Origin: Anisus vortex
Lineage: Eukaryota; Mollusca; Gastropoda; Planorbidae
Assembly (NCBI GenBank): GCA_949126835.1
Contig: OX421494.1
Location: 25,690,185-25,754,184, forward strand
Direction of reading: 5' to 3'
DNA: 64,000 nucleotides
The notes under the pieces were generated by a model. It saw only the letters and a list, made by a program, of their open reading frames with translations. It did not search any database and had not been told where the DNA came from. Below, in pieces: positions 1-11,366 of the stretch. Position numbers and translations under genes: made by a program. Positions within the stretch are counted from its first letter, which is position 1. Each line of letters begins with the position of its first letter.

Positions 1-13
1 TAACATCATCGTA

Positions 14-251
14 GCCTAGGGCAGGGGTTAGCAACCTTTTGATAATAGTTAAATTTTGTGTTAAAGTGGGATGTCTAATATTCAGCGTGCCAGCAGCCTA
101 AAAGTCATACTGATACTGATACTGCTTATTAGCACTCAATTTCCTCTCCTGGAGGAGATTTTAATAATTACTTTTAGGGAGTTTTCCACGTTCCATTGAA
201 AATTGTTGTTTGCCAAGTGTAGCATGCATGACATAGGTTGCTGGCCTAGGC
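14..251 (-). mobile_element. hAT-type MITE, copy 1
   Basis: The element spans 22-243 and starts CAGGGGTTAGCAACC. Its right terminus is shortened to GGTTGCTG. The flanks GCCTAGGG (14-21) and GCCTAGGC (244-251) match at 7 of 8 bases, as expected of a hAT 8-bp target duplication. The inside is shared with the copies at 8761 and 45464. Strand is given relative to the long hAT copy at 36174-37845, whose transposase remnant reads on minus. Confidence 0.7.
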
Positions 252-1880
252 TACCTAGAAAAAGCCTACAATTAAGTACAAGAGAGGATATCAGGTCAAG
301 CAGGATAAAGAACAAATTAAGTAGGCTAGTGGCTACTACTACCAAAAAGCATTATTATTTATAAATTTAGTGCATATTTATAATCATATAATGAAGCCAT
401 TAGATTAAGTTTAACAAACGACTAGGTCTATCCTTTCCTATGAGTTAAATTGCTTCCCAAGTGGCATCCAATCATGGAATGCCAGAATGGGTTTCTTGTA
501 CAAACCAACAAAACAAACAACTTGACTGTTATTGAGTTGTCATCAATCAAAATTCTAATAAAAGTGCAAGACTAGATTATACTAGATAGGAGAATAGCCT
601 GAATAGGAGATTAAATAATTAGGCCTAGATTTAAAACCGAGATAAGCGTTGGGCACAGTAAAATTATCCGTATAAGCCGTAACATAAGTCAATAATATAA
701 GATAAGATAAACACTTGACTGTGTGCACAGCCGACACCGACCTGCGAGATAAGCAATCAATAGATAAGACTATACGACTGATAAGACAAGACCGTCGAGT
801 AGCCTACGCCAGTCTAATCGCGTCTAAGTCTAAGATACTCGGCACTGTTAATTCAGTGTTAATTATTAATAATAATAAGACTATCTATTACTGGTACTGT
901 TACCAGACAACCAATATTTAAGCTTTCAACCCTTTTAATTTGAAAAGGTCCATATTTAATAGTTTCAGTTGTCTAAAAATAGAATCTAGACCTATGTCCG
1001 AATAATGATTACAAATATTACAAGATTTTAAGTTTACAAGTAAAATCCAACCTGATTTGCCCGATTAATTTTTTAATTTCTTAGAATTAAATATAGAACT
1101 TGCAAGGGGAAATAATCACACAAAACTTCGTTTTTCTCAATTATTATTATTTAAATTATTTTTTTAACTCGAGCTTTTTTTCTTTCTTACGTTTTTTTCC
1201 TGCCCCCCCCCCCCCCCCCCACCTCCCCCAAATAAAAAAACAACAAAAACATAAACTGTAATTAAACAGCTCCTAAAAATCCTGTAGGCCCTATATGTAT
1301 TTTCGTTATGCATTAGCAATTCTTAAATTTGCTTCCGAAGATTTTGCCCATTGCCGCTACACTTAAAAAGAAACAAAAGCGCGAATTCACAGAAAATATG
1401 TAGGCCCTACCGGCCCGGCAGGCTTTAAAAAATATAAATAAAGGTTTTGTACCCCAGCTGTGGTGACGGGCAATGAAGATGATGATTGGATCTCAGTGTG
1501 GGAAGTGGCTGTGGGGTTGCGTAGCTTCAATTGTAATGTTTTCTATTTTCTTCTTATGTTTTAGATGTTTGGCTTCTTTGTAGTCTTTTTGGTTTAAGCG
1601 GGTTTCGAGTAGCTTGGGTTTTAGAGGGTGATGTCCTGATGCTTCTAATTAGGTGAATTGTGTTCGAATTTTGGTTTCTCGTATAACTACCATAGAGCTA
1701 AGGGTAGCTACATCCTCCATTTCTCTGATTGGGGTAGTTTTCATTGCTCGCTGATATGATTCGAATCCCTATAAAGGTTTTGAACTTTATTTTTCTGAGG
1801 TTCGATTAGGCTGCCCGTGCCCACACTAAGGTAGGTCTAAAATAACTGGTGCAAGTTTCTTCAATTACCTCTATCTATCA
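244..1880. other. Gene-free AT-rich stretch with a poly-C tract
   Basis: No conserved coding sequence is visible on either strand. A run of 18 C lies at 1203-1220. TAGGCCTA occurs near 619. Confidence 0.5.
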
Positions 1881-2375
1881 TTAAGAACTCTTATGGTGGA
1901 CTCAAATGCAGAGTGGTCCACAGAGTCCAACTGACTGGGGCATTCCAATATGTAAGGACAGGAGTGAGACAAGGTTGTTTACTGTCGCCATTTTTGTTTC
2001 TGCTGGTCACATAGGGCCTAATGGGTTATGAAGACATTTACAGTCGAGAAGCGTAATGGCATCCAGTGGACGCTATGGTCAGAGCTCGGCGATCTAGGAC
2101 TTCTCGTGGAACCCACGACGATATGCGGGCAAGAGTGGGCAAAGCCAGGGCAGACGTCCTCCAGCTTAAGGACATCTGGAGCACAAGTGATAAATTCTTA
2201 AAACCAAGATAAAGATCTTCAACTCCAACGTGATGTATTGCTTTCTCTATGGTACTGAAACGTACGCGGAGGACCACAGCTACTAACACCAAGAAGATCC
2301 AGACTTTCATAAACTGGGTGATTTTGCAGATAATGTGGCCAGACATAATCAGCCAGCAAGTGTTTTTCATCAGCG
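1880..2375 (+). pseudogene. Decayed RTE-like LINE reverse-transcriptase fragment
   Basis: Plus-strand frames read the RT motif-B block [14 protein letters not shown] around 1960-2010. A block with NGIQWTLWSEL follows (about 2050-2085). Further on are IFNSNV..FLYGTET (about 2220-2265) and KIQTFINW..IMWPDII (about 2290-2345). Together these are the order of RT core plus C-terminal region in RTE-like non-LTR elements. The blocks lie in different frames separated by stops and small deletions, so this is a dead copy. The short reading frames across it are broken pieces of this RT, not host genes. Confidence 0.75.
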
Positions 2376-2889
2376 CTAGTCTAGGTCAGTTTGACGCTTT
2401 GTTGTTTTTAGATTTTGAGAAAATTGAGTATGTAATCTTTTTTTAGTTTAGTTTATGGTCATGCCCCAATCATTGGACAATAAGTTGGGGTTGTCAAGTG
2501 CATCTTATTAAAATTGTATCCTAAATTTTGAGTTGCATGTATATTATTCCGTTCTTATTAGAGCATTTTTTTTCATTTGAATCAATGTAAATCCAAATAA
2601 CTCGTTGTAGACACTCAAAATACTTTCAAAAACATTGAGCATTCGGTAATTACAATTTTGTATCAAATTCTTTATATAGGCCCCATGCGGTCCATATAAA
2701 CTATATACATAATATTGGTATTTGGACCGTCTTCAGAGTCATTTGAGCCTTGTTGCACAAAAAAGCTATATATCTAAAGAATTTAATTTATGCCGTCTCT
2801 TTATAATGTATCTACAATTTTATTGAGCAAGTCACTCATTAAACAAGTTGCAGACAAGGCATTTTTCTCCCATACCCTTGTAAATGCCT
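2376..2889. other. Gene-free stretch
   Basis: AT-rich sequence between the LINE remnant and the first minisatellite. I see nothing identifiable in it. Confidence 0.4.
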
Positions 2890-4245
2890 ACCTTACTTCA
2901 CATGGAGAAATCAAACCCAATTGTCCTCAAACAACTTTGCCGGACTTCACATGGAGAAAAAAAACCTAATTATCCACAAACCACTTTCCCGGACTTCACA
3001 TGGAGTAAACGAACCTAATTATTCACAAACCACTTTACCAGACTTCACATGGAGAAAACGAACCTAATTATCCACAAACCACTTTCCCAAACTTCACATG
3101 GAGAAAACGAACCTAATTATCCAGAAACCACTTTCCCAAACTTCACATGGAGAAAACGAACCTAATTCCAGAAACCACTTTACCGGATGGCACATGGAGA
3201 AAACGAACCTAATTATCCACAAACCACTTTCCCAAACTTCACATGGAGAAAACGAACCTAATTCCAGAAACCACTTTACCGGATGTCACATGGAGAAAAC
3301 GAACCTAATTATTCACAAACCACTTTCCCAAACTTCACATGGAGAAAACGAACCTAATTCCAGAAACCACTTTACCGGATGTCACATGGAGAAAACGAAC
3401 GTAATTATTCACAAACCACTTTCCCAAACTTCACTTGGAGAAAACGAACCTAATTCCAGAAACCACTTTACCGGATGTCACATGGAGACAACGAACCTAA
3501 TTATCCACAGACCACTTTCCCGGACTTCACATGGAGAAAACGAACCTAATTATCCACAAACCACTTTACCGGACTTCACATGGAGAAAACGAACCTAATT
3601 ATCCACAAACCACTTTCCCAAAATTCACATGGAGAAAACGAACCTAATTCCAGAAACCACTTTACCGGATGTCACATGGAGTAAACGAACCTAATTATCC
3701 ACAAACCACTTTCCCAAACTTCACATGGAGAAAACGAACCTAATTATCCACAAACCACTTTACCGGATTTCACATGGAGAAAACGAACCTAATTATCCAC
3801 AAACCACTTTCCCAAACTTCACATGGAGAAAACGAACCAAATTCCAGAAACCACTTTACCGGATGTCACATGGAGTAAACGAACCTAATTATCCACAAAC
3901 CACTTTCCCAAACTTCACATGGAGAAAACGAACCTAATTATCCACAAACCACTTTACCGGACTTCACATGGAGAAAACGAACCTAATTATCCACAAACCA
4001 CTTTCCCAAAATTCACATGGAGAAAACGAACCTAATTCCAGAAACCACTTTACCGGATGTCACATGGAGAAAACGAACCTAATTATCCACAAACCACTTT
4101 ACCGGACTTCGCATGGAGAAAACGAACCTAATTATCCACAAACCACTTTACCGGACTTCACATGGAGAAAACGAACCTAATTATTCACAAACCACTGTAC
4201 AAACCCTGTACCTTACTTCACATGATGAAAATGATTCTAATTGCC
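2890..4245. repeat. 49/47-bp minisatellite with 96-bp dimeric higher-order unit
   Basis: About 27 tandem units share the core CACATGGAGAAAACGAACC. Type A (49 bp) continues AATTATCCACAAACCACTTT. Type B (47 bp) has AATTCCAGAAACC, two bases shorter. Across much of 3100-4110 A and B alternate as a 96-bp dimer. Because 96 is a multiple of three, open frames run through it (for example 3098-3598) with a 32-residue periodic translation. I read these as repeat artefacts: there is no start context, splice signal or known domain. Edge units are degenerate. Confidence 0.93.
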
Positions 4246-4344
4246 TTATATGTAGCTTGCAGTGCTCCATCTCGGCGATTTCAAAGTACAATAATTAATT
4301 ATTTTTCCCATCTTGATTCAATATGGTTTTACACTCACATTACT

Positions 4345-4361
4345 GGGGGGGGGGGGGGGGG
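4345..4361. repeat. Poly-G tract (17 G)
   Basis: An uninterrupted run of 17 G just past the minisatellite. It is one of many long G/C homopolymers in this AT-rich window. Confidence 0.95.
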
Positions 4362-4816
4362 TCAGTGATATGCTTTTAGAACTCCCCAACGCCAAATAAT
4401 CCCGATTTAAAAAAAACACAACAACACAGAAATTCTGCATCATCTTTAACTAGATTCATAAAAAGAGCACAGTACGGTAATTAGTAGGAATACAGGTTCA
4501 ATGAGTGAGCACTGCAAGGTACATATAAGAGCTTAGAAGGAATATAGATTCCGACATTGAGCGCTCACCTGTATGAAAATATCTGAAGCACAAACACGGC
4601 CAAATAGAAAGCGAATTTCCTATTTCTAGTATCACATCTTACTAAATACAAAACTTAATTTAAGAATTTTTTTTACAGCAGATAAGTGGCTAGAGACGGA
4701 TTTTAAACATGATGGAAAACACCAAAAAGCATACCGGTTACTCACCGAGATGAAGAAAACTTCATAAAATGTAAGCAGGAGAACGATCCTGTTATAACTT
4801 GTATCATCTTATTATA

Positions 4817-4990
4817 TAGGCTGGTCCTGCGGTTAGTTCACCGGACTGTCAACCAAAAAACTAACTGACACGTCGCGGGTTCTATCCCTGCCACCGACCG
4901 ATCCCTGTCGCCCTGCAGGAGTTTTGGGCCTAGTGGACGTAATAATCTTCTATCTAGAAGAAACGTCTGTAAACTTATAAGATACTATAG
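4817..4990 (+). mobile_element. tRNA-derived SINE
   Basis: The head carries an A-box-like GCGGTTAGTTCACCGG (about 4829-4844) and a B-box GGTTCTATCCC (4878-4888) at tRNA-like spacing. The body contains GCCCTGCAGGAGTTTTGGGC. The 3' end (AATCTTCTATCTAGAAG, then CGTCTGTAA and TTATAAGAT) resembles the 3' end of the CR1-like LINE copies at 10605 and 24506. A 5'-truncated relative lies on the minus strand at 43995-44110. Clear target duplications were not found. Confidence 0.82.
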
Positions 4991-5170
4991 TATGGTACAG
5001 GCGCTCATTATATAGAGAAGGTTATGCTGTTCTAGATGTGGTATCATAATTTTATGTTCGGTATTTTGTAAGACCATATGAAAGTCCTTTTTAAATCTTG
5101 TAAATAGGGTTTTATTTATCAAAGTTGTGCTGGAGCTGGTGTGAGTGAGAGGAGCGCCCGATAACTCATC

Positions 5171-5382
5171 TATTATAGCAGTGGCGTTGCTAGGGAATTG
5201 GGGGCCCGGGGGGGGGGGGCTTGGTCTCTTTAGGGGCCTCTGCATTTTGACATTCGACATTATGACATGAGAAAAATTAAATTTGGACACTCCTTTGGGC
5301 CCTCCCCCCTCAAGTAGGGGCCCGGGGGGACTTTCGAATTTGGACCCCCTCCCACTCTCCTAGCTACGCCACTGTATTATAG
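5171..5382. mobile_element. hAT-type MITE, CAGTGGCG family, copy 1
   Basis: The element spans 5179-5374 (196 bp). Its termini are CAGTGGCGTTGCTAGGG and CCTAGCTACGCCACTG. It is flanked by a perfect 8-bp duplication TATTATAG (5171-5178, 5375-5382). The interior is rich in GGGGCCC and includes a 12-G run at 5208-5219. There is no coding capacity. A relative lies at 41826-42001 in inverted orientation. Confidence 0.93.
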
Positions 5383-5524
5383 CTAGGGCACTAAAATATC
5401 TTCACCGCCCCTGCAGAAAAGTTATATAGTTTTATCAAACGACCTGCACCTAATATCTATCATTCAAGCAACAGATGTAGGGCAAAAAACATCAATATTG
5501 TTGAGCCTACCCTAATTGCATTAA

Positions 5525-6512
5525 ATATATTATCTGGAAATACCCATAAAGAGAAAAAAGAATAACATTGTTAAGCACTACCCTGATTGCATTAGATCTA
5601 TTCTATGTGGAAAGTGGAAATACCCATAAAGAGAAAAAACAACATTGTTAAGCACTACCCTGATTGCATTAGATCTATTCTATGTGGAAAGTGGAAATAC
5701 CCATAAAGAGAAAAAACAACATTGTTAAGCACTACCCTGATTGCATTAGATCTATTCTATGTGGAAAGTGGAAAGTGGAAATACCCATAAAGAGAAAAAA
5801 CAACATTGTTAAGCACTACCCTGATTGCATTAGATCTATTCTTTGTGGAAAGTGGAAAGTGGAAATACCCATAAAGAGAAAAAACAACATTGTTAAGCAC
5901 TACCCTGATTGCATTAGATCTATTCTATGTGGAAAGTGGAAATACCCATAAAGAGAAAAAACAACATTGTTAAGCACTACCCTGATTGCATTAGATCTAT
6001 TCTATGTGGAAAGTGGAAATACCCATAAAGAGAAAAACAACATTGTTAAGCCCTACCCTGATTGCATTAGATCTATTCTATGTGGAAAGTGGAAAGTGGA
6101 AATACCCATAAAGAGAAAAAACAACATTGTTAAGCACTACCCTGATTGCATTAGATCTATTCTATGTGGAAAGTGGAAATACCCATAAAGAGAAAAAACA
6201 ACATTGTTAAGCAGTACCCTGATTGCATTAGATCTATTCTATGTGGAAAGTGGAAATACCCATAAAGAGAAAAACAACATTGTTAAGCACTACCCTGATT
6301 GCATTAGATCTATTCTATGTGGAAAGTGGAAATACCCATAAAGAGAAAAAACAACATTGTTAAGCACTACCCTGATTGCATTAGATCTATTCTATGTGGA
6401 AAGTGGAAATACCCATAAAGAGAAAAACAACATTGTTAAGCACTACCCTGATTGCATTAGATCTATTCTATGTGGAAAGTGGAAATACCCATAAAGAGAA
6501 AAACACAAATTC
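5525..6512. repeat. 77/84-bp minisatellite array
   Basis: About 13 tandem copies share GGAAATACCCATAAAGAG, TTAAGCACTACCCTGATTGC and TTAGATCTATTCTATG. The base unit is about 77 bp. Some units (near 5771, 5855 and 6085) carry one extra GTGGAAA, making 84 bp. Those 84-bp units keep frame and give the open frames at 5682-5951 and 5967-6188, which I treat as artefacts. Units are almost identical, so homogenisation is recent. Confidence 0.93.
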
Positions 6513-6839
6513 ACAACGTAAACACATTTTCTATCTTTATATTTATGGGACGACAAAGATCCGGTTTTTATTTTTAACAAATTAAGAAGGGGGCATAAAC
6601 CACACATACTTATGAAAAAAAAACTGTTTCGTTTGTAAGTAGAAAGAAATCTGTACACACGTAAACTATAGGATTGCTAGAAACATTTTCAGAAAATATC
6701 TGACATGCATCTTACCATCCCATGTATTCCACCAATGGGAAAATTAGATTGCATATAATCTATTGTTAAACATATACGTTGTTTTTTTTTTATACCGGAC
6801 AGCCTACTGAAATACCGTTCTCTCTGGTTCAATACAGGA

Positions 6840-6995
6840 CACCCCAGTAAAGATTCATATACATACACAGCAGATACAATCACATACACACACAGATACA
6901 TTCACATACATACACAGATAAACATACATACGCACAATTAAACGCACGTGCAGTTTAGACATAGGCTACCACACACACAATCACACACACATTGA
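6840..6995. repeat. CA/ATAC microsatellite tract
   Basis: An impure run of ACATACATACACA and CACACA motifs, within a gene-free stretch from 6513 to 7616. Confidence 0.7.
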
Positions 6996-7616
6996 AAAAA
7001 AAGTCACCCACCAATCACAATAGTAATTTTGACAATTGAAATAGTCCATTGATTAAGTCATAAACATAATGGTGGTGGGATGGGGAGGGGCGATGCAAGA
7101 TAACGAAGTTAGCCGTACAAGATAATTTAAAACTTTAGTGTGCCAAAGTCTGCAAGCTATAATTACCGAACTAAGAGGCGTTTCAGACCACTAAATTATC
7201 AGTCGATTGATTTATTATATTTTTTTTTTGGCTTGGAGTTTGAGGAGATCTTTAATTTTATCATTTTGTTATCATAATTTAATATGGTTCAACCAATTAG
7301 CTAGAGAATGTTCGAAACAAACTTTACTGTGAGCAACAGTTAAATCAAGAATGGTTTGCGTGTAAAGAGGCTTATAATGTGCTCGACACTTGAAAGCCTT
7401 CTACGTGTAACCATTTTTTTGTGTGTATATATTATGTAATATTTTTGTAGACTATAATGTGTACACTGCATGTAATGGGTTTGGCAGAACTACAGAACTA
7501 GTAAACAAAAAAAAACACACACACACAACAACAGCATAAACTTAGATAAGCAAAGGACGCCATGCGCGTCTGTATAAAAAAAAAGGCCGCCTGTAATGGG
7601 TTATATAAATTAGACC

Positions 7617-8198
7617 TATAGAGCGATTGCAATAGGCGTGGTTTAGGTTTTTTAGTGACGTAATCATGTAGATAGCGGTCATCTTGGTGATAATGGCATT
7701 AATGGGGCATAAACATTGTGTATTTTAAACCCAAAATATAAGAAATTAGTTTCCATAAATCTTGATATTTAACTGTAATACTAGTCCTAAGTAGTCCGTC
7801 GACGAAATAAACAAGATCTTAGGCTTGTATAGTTTTTCAATAGCCCCTTTGAAACATTGTAGGCCTACATTTTGCTTTATGCTTTACTTTTACTAACTTT
7901 TAGATATTTAGATAGTAAGTAGCCTAATAACTAACTTTCGACAGTCGACATCTTCAATTAAATATTCGGCACTTACGGAACCTTTTCCATTGATTTTTAA
8001 TGGTTTCAATTTGAGCTTTGAATGTTAATTTACATCTCTTGACAGTTTTTATATATGTTTTACTCTATATTGTTGAAATGATAACATTTAAAAATAAAAC
8101 CTTCTTAAGGCTATAGTAATACGGGTGCCATTTATCACCACTAGACAAAGAAAACAAACTGCATGCGCTGTTTGTCACGTGATTGCAATCGCTCTATA
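7617..8198. mobile_element. Long MITE with 15-17 bp perfect terminal inverted repeats
   Basis: The left end TATAGAGCGATTGCAAT (7617-7633) is the exact reverse complement of the right end (8182-8198). If the outer TA is a target duplication, the element is 7619-8196 with TIR TAGAGCGATTGCAAT, which would fit a Tc1/mariner-type insertion. No transposase frame is visible in the 0.58 kb interior, so it is non-autonomous. The family assignment is inference. Confidence 0.75.
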
Positions 8199-8305
8199 CA
8201 AATATTAAAAGGTTACGCACAACCTACATAAATAGCCTACATACATACATACATACACACAAACGTATATTATATACTTCTCTTTTCTAAACAACCGAGG
8301 ATCTT

Positions 8306-8375
8306 AATTTATGTTATATATTACAGACGCCCCTTCTATAAAGAAGAATATTGCGTCCTACGCTTATCCGGGGCC
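8306..8375 (-). mobile_element. Fragment of CR1-like LINE 3' end
   Basis: The block ATTACAGACGCCCCTTCT followed by AGAATATTGCGTCCTACGC matches the 3' ends of the LINE copies at 10605 and 12410. Only the 3' UTR portion remains. Confidence 0.6.
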
Positions 8376-8752
8376 AGTGTCATTAAAAATATTTCGCTCA
8401 GTGGGGTGGGGGGGGGGGAATCGAGCTAGTTTTAAGACAGTTAAAGACTTACTTAAAATTACCTTTGTTATAAAATGTTTCAAACTAATACTCTATGTAT
8501 ATTTTTATACTAATATATTTTAAGATCATTTACGCTGTTTTTTAAATTAGATAAAATAGCCTATTATTATTTTTCTTCTTTTATTAGTTTTTCGTCAGTT
8601 TTTGGTGCATCAGATCAGAATTAGCCTGTTAGTGCCCCACAGCTTGTATTATTTGCCCCCAACTCCACACACTCAGACTTTAAACAATTTGTCCCACTTG
8701 CCCTTTACTTTGCACAATAATTGCACACCTTTTTAATCATGGTCACGCCATT

Positions 8753-8980
8753 GTCTATAACAGGAGTCGGAAACCTTTTGATAATAGTGTGGCGAAGTAG
8801 GATCTCTAATTCATTCAGCGTGCCAAGAGCAAAAGTAAAACTTCGCTACCAATCAATTTCACGTATTAGAGGCTTGAATTGCCTTTTCTTTTTTTTTGTG
8901 GGTTATCGCGTGCCATTGAAAATTGCTCTACGTGCCAAGTTTGGCACGCGTGTCGTAGGTTGCCGACCCCAGGTCTATAA
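8753..8980 (-). mobile_element. hAT-type MITE, copy 2
   Basis: The 212-bp element 8761-8972 starts CAGGAGTCGGAAACC and ends GGTTGCCGACCCCAG. It is flanked by a perfect 8-bp duplication GTCTATAA (8753-8760 and 8973-8980). The subterminal CATTCAGCGTGCCA and TTTGGCACGCGTG blocks are shared with the copies at 22, 25273, 36174 and 45464. There is no coding capacity; the short frame over it is a shadow. Confidence 0.92.
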
Positions 8981-10119
8981 CATAAAAGATATAGCATATA
9001 AGCTTATATTATATGTCTAATTTACATTACCTGCAAATATAACAAGGAGTAAAGAAAAGCAACACATTTATCTAACATAAAACTTAAATCTGATTTTGAA
9101 GCACAAATTTATATATAATTAGCATCCGTTAACACGCATTTGCCAATATACATAAACTGGTTGTAAGCCGATTTTGGAATTAATTGAAAGCACTACCGTA
9201 GACTTAAGCCATGCTTCAAAAACATTATGAGATTGTTAACAAAAGCATCCATACTTGTAGGCCTACGTCATAACTGTGCCTCTGATGTACGCTATTGCTA
9301 TAGATATGAAGGTATCAAAGTACGAAAGATACATAATAGTGTTGACCTATTTAAAAATAGGATAGTACCGGTAGATAAAAAAGAAACATGAAAAAGAAAT
9401 TTACACAATTAAGCCTATTGAAACAGTCTTTGTTTTTATATAATAGGCCTACATATAATACATAATTGTTGGCCAAATTATATTAAATAATACTACAGGC
9501 CAAATATAATATAAATAAATTATACGATGTGCTTCATATAGTCTAGGCCTATATAGTCCTAATTATTAATTAATTACATACCAATCTAAGAAGTTTAGAT
9601 ATTTAATTAATAACCGCTACCAATCCGCATGACTGCTTACACATGACGATGAGTGTGCTAGTTATTTTTGGCATCCGCTCTTGTCTTATTGATGTGTTGG
9701 CTATTGTTGGGTGTTCTTGTCGCGTTAAAAAAATGAACGCTACTAAACCGCTGTAGGCCTACGCTTTAAAACCGTTGTAAGCTATAAAACCGCTGTACGC
9801 TATAAAAGCGTATAGACAAGATTACTCTGTGTTTATGTGAGTTAGTTTGAGAATAAAATAATTGTTAAACAATTTCAATCTCTTTAAGAACGAAAAGTGG
9901 CGACACAAGCAAGTTTGGCACCAATGATTAAGTTAGAGAAATGGCTAAATTATTCACAACAACAAAAAGGTGTGTGTGGGTGGGAAGGGGGGGGGGGCAA
10001 ATATCAAAAGGGAGGGGAAGTGGGAGCAGTTTGTCGAGTCAGGCCATATTCGATGTATAATAGACACCACCGAAGTACATACTTATAAATTAGATAATAC
10101 CGTTAAAATCTAAAGAACT
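8981..10119. other. Gene-free stretch
   Basis: AT-rich, with TAGGCCTA near 9250, 9445, 9544 and 9755. No conserved coding sequence or RNA gene is visible. Confidence 0.4.
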
Positions 10120-10555
10120 CATATTCACTCACTCATTCATTCACTCACAGACTCACTCAATCCTCTCCGAGGCGGCTGGAGCTTGAGGCGAAAGCCAAAG
10201 ATCTCCATTTATCTCGTTCTGTTGCAGCTCGCGGTGCTGTTTCTAGTCTAGGTTCAGTCCTCTAGCCTTCAGGTCCCGTGTTTTCTTTGGTCTGCCTTTC
10301 GACTTTTTTTTTCCTGGGGGGATGGGGGGGGGGGGGGCGGGGGTCCATCTTATGCGCATGATTGTCCTGGGGAGGGAGTCAGCTGACATTCTGCAGACGT
10401 GTCCCATCCATTTCCATCTCCTTCCCGAGATGCTCTCTGCTAAAGGTACTACTCCTGTTTTCTCACGTTGGTCCTCATTTGATATCGTATTTGGCTAGAA
10501 GATCTTGAGGATGCGGCGAAGGCTTTGTGTCTGAAACATCTCACAAGGACAAACA
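10120..10555 (-). pseudogene. RTE-like LINE 3' end, degenerate
   Basis: Minus-strand frames resemble the C-terminal tail of RTE-like reverse transcriptases: an IFWPNTIS-like region, then a block like SGRRWKWMGHVCRMSADSLP (about 10370-10440), then KGRPKK. Homologous tails usually read [10 protein letters not shown]. Stops, frameshifts and a 14-base G run on the plus strand (10324-10337) break it. The lower-coordinate side ends in CACTCATTCATTCACTCAC, a short tandem tail as expected at an RTE 3' end on the minus strand. Confidence 0.72.
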
Positions 10556-10559
10556 AATT

Positions 10560-10886
10560 GTCTTTAATATTAATAGGCCCATGGCTTATCTTATCTTATC
10601 TTACACAATAGAGACGCTCCTTCTATAAGGAAGATTATTGCGTCATACGCACATTCGTGGTTAGAGTCTAGTCCTGCATTTCTATTAGTGTTTTAAATGA
10701 TGTTTTCCTGGTTTGTTCAGGCAACCCATTCCATGCCAGAATGCCACTGGGGAAGAAATAGTAATTATATAAATTTGTTCTTGCATAAGGGATGAGGAAA
10801 GTGTTATAATCATTATGCTTATTTGAGCATTGTAACAGATTGTTTTTGTGTTGTATTTCTAAATTAGAACGTAATGCCTTATGCAT
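10560..10886 (-). mobile_element. CR1-like LINE, 3'-terminal fragment
   Basis: The minus frame 10668-10886 carries YNYYFFPSGILAWNGLP, which resembles the conserved extreme C-terminus of CR1/jockey-type reverse transcriptases (FFPRTI.DWN.LP). Below the stop is a 3' UTR with AATAATCTTCCTTATAG and GGAGCGTCT, then a TAAGATAAGATAAG tail at 10578-10600. The copy is strongly 5' truncated. A second coding relative is at 24506-24720. Confidence 0.8.
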
Positions 10887-11131
10887 TACTACTTTAGCCT
10901 ACTCTTTGCCCTTCTGACCTCTAGCGTTTCTAGGTTTAGTGATTTAACTATTGGTGTTACTCTTGCTATTACGTTTATCAATGGCGTAGACATGATTTTT
11001 AAGTTGGTTTGGGGAAGGGGCGAATAGTGCAAGGGGAACTGGCAAGGGGGAGGGGAGAGTGCAAGGTAGGGAATAAAATGGCCACTAAATATTTTTTTAT
11101 TAAATCATAGAAAAAGAAATTTAATTGTTTA

Positions 11132-11217
11132 GGCACACCACGTCGTATCGACGGGGAAACAAAGTGGAAACCACTAGTTTACGGGGTTGTTTCCAGGTCG
11201 ATACGACGTGGTGTGCC
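11132..11217. repeat. 86-bp near-perfect foldback repeat
   Basis: Positions 11132-11152 are the exact reverse complement of 11197-11217 (21 bp, starting GGCACACCACGTCG). After a 2-base mismatch, pairing resumes for eight pairs (11155-11162 with 11187-11194). The loop holds a further small hairpin AGTGGAAACCACT (11163-11175). No target duplication or coding sequence is apparent. It could be a tiny foldback element or a structured RNA. Confidence 0.9.
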
Positions 11218-11353
11218 CGCATGGAAGTAGGCTTAATAATGAGAACACTAACACGTATCACTCTGCTACACCTATATAACTGTCTTTTTAATTATTTTAC
11301 TTTCTCCCCCCAAAAATCAACATATTATAAATCCTCGGTTTTAGAAAAAAATT

Positions 11354-11366
11354 GGGGGGGGGGGGG
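11354..11366. repeat. Poly-G tract (13 G)
   Basis: An uninterrupted G run within a gene-free stretch (11218-11770). Confidence 0.9.

Noticed and set aside
3098..4368. Several open frames reading a repeated EKTNLIIHKPL-like sequence
   Set aside because: They follow from a minisatellite dimer length divisible by three. There is no domain, splice site or codon constraint.
4877..4888. A functional tRNA gene
   Set aside because: The A- and B-box motifs belong to a SINE head. No cloverleaf with an intact anticodon stem could be drawn, and the SINE body follows directly.
2890..6512. CRISPR-like look of the repeat arrays
   Set aside because: Whole units repeat, with no unique spacers, in a eukaryotic sequence. 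These are minisatellites.
5682..6585. Open frames with repeated EIPIKRKNNIV
   Set aside because: The same reason: artefacts of 84-bp units in the 77/84-bp array.
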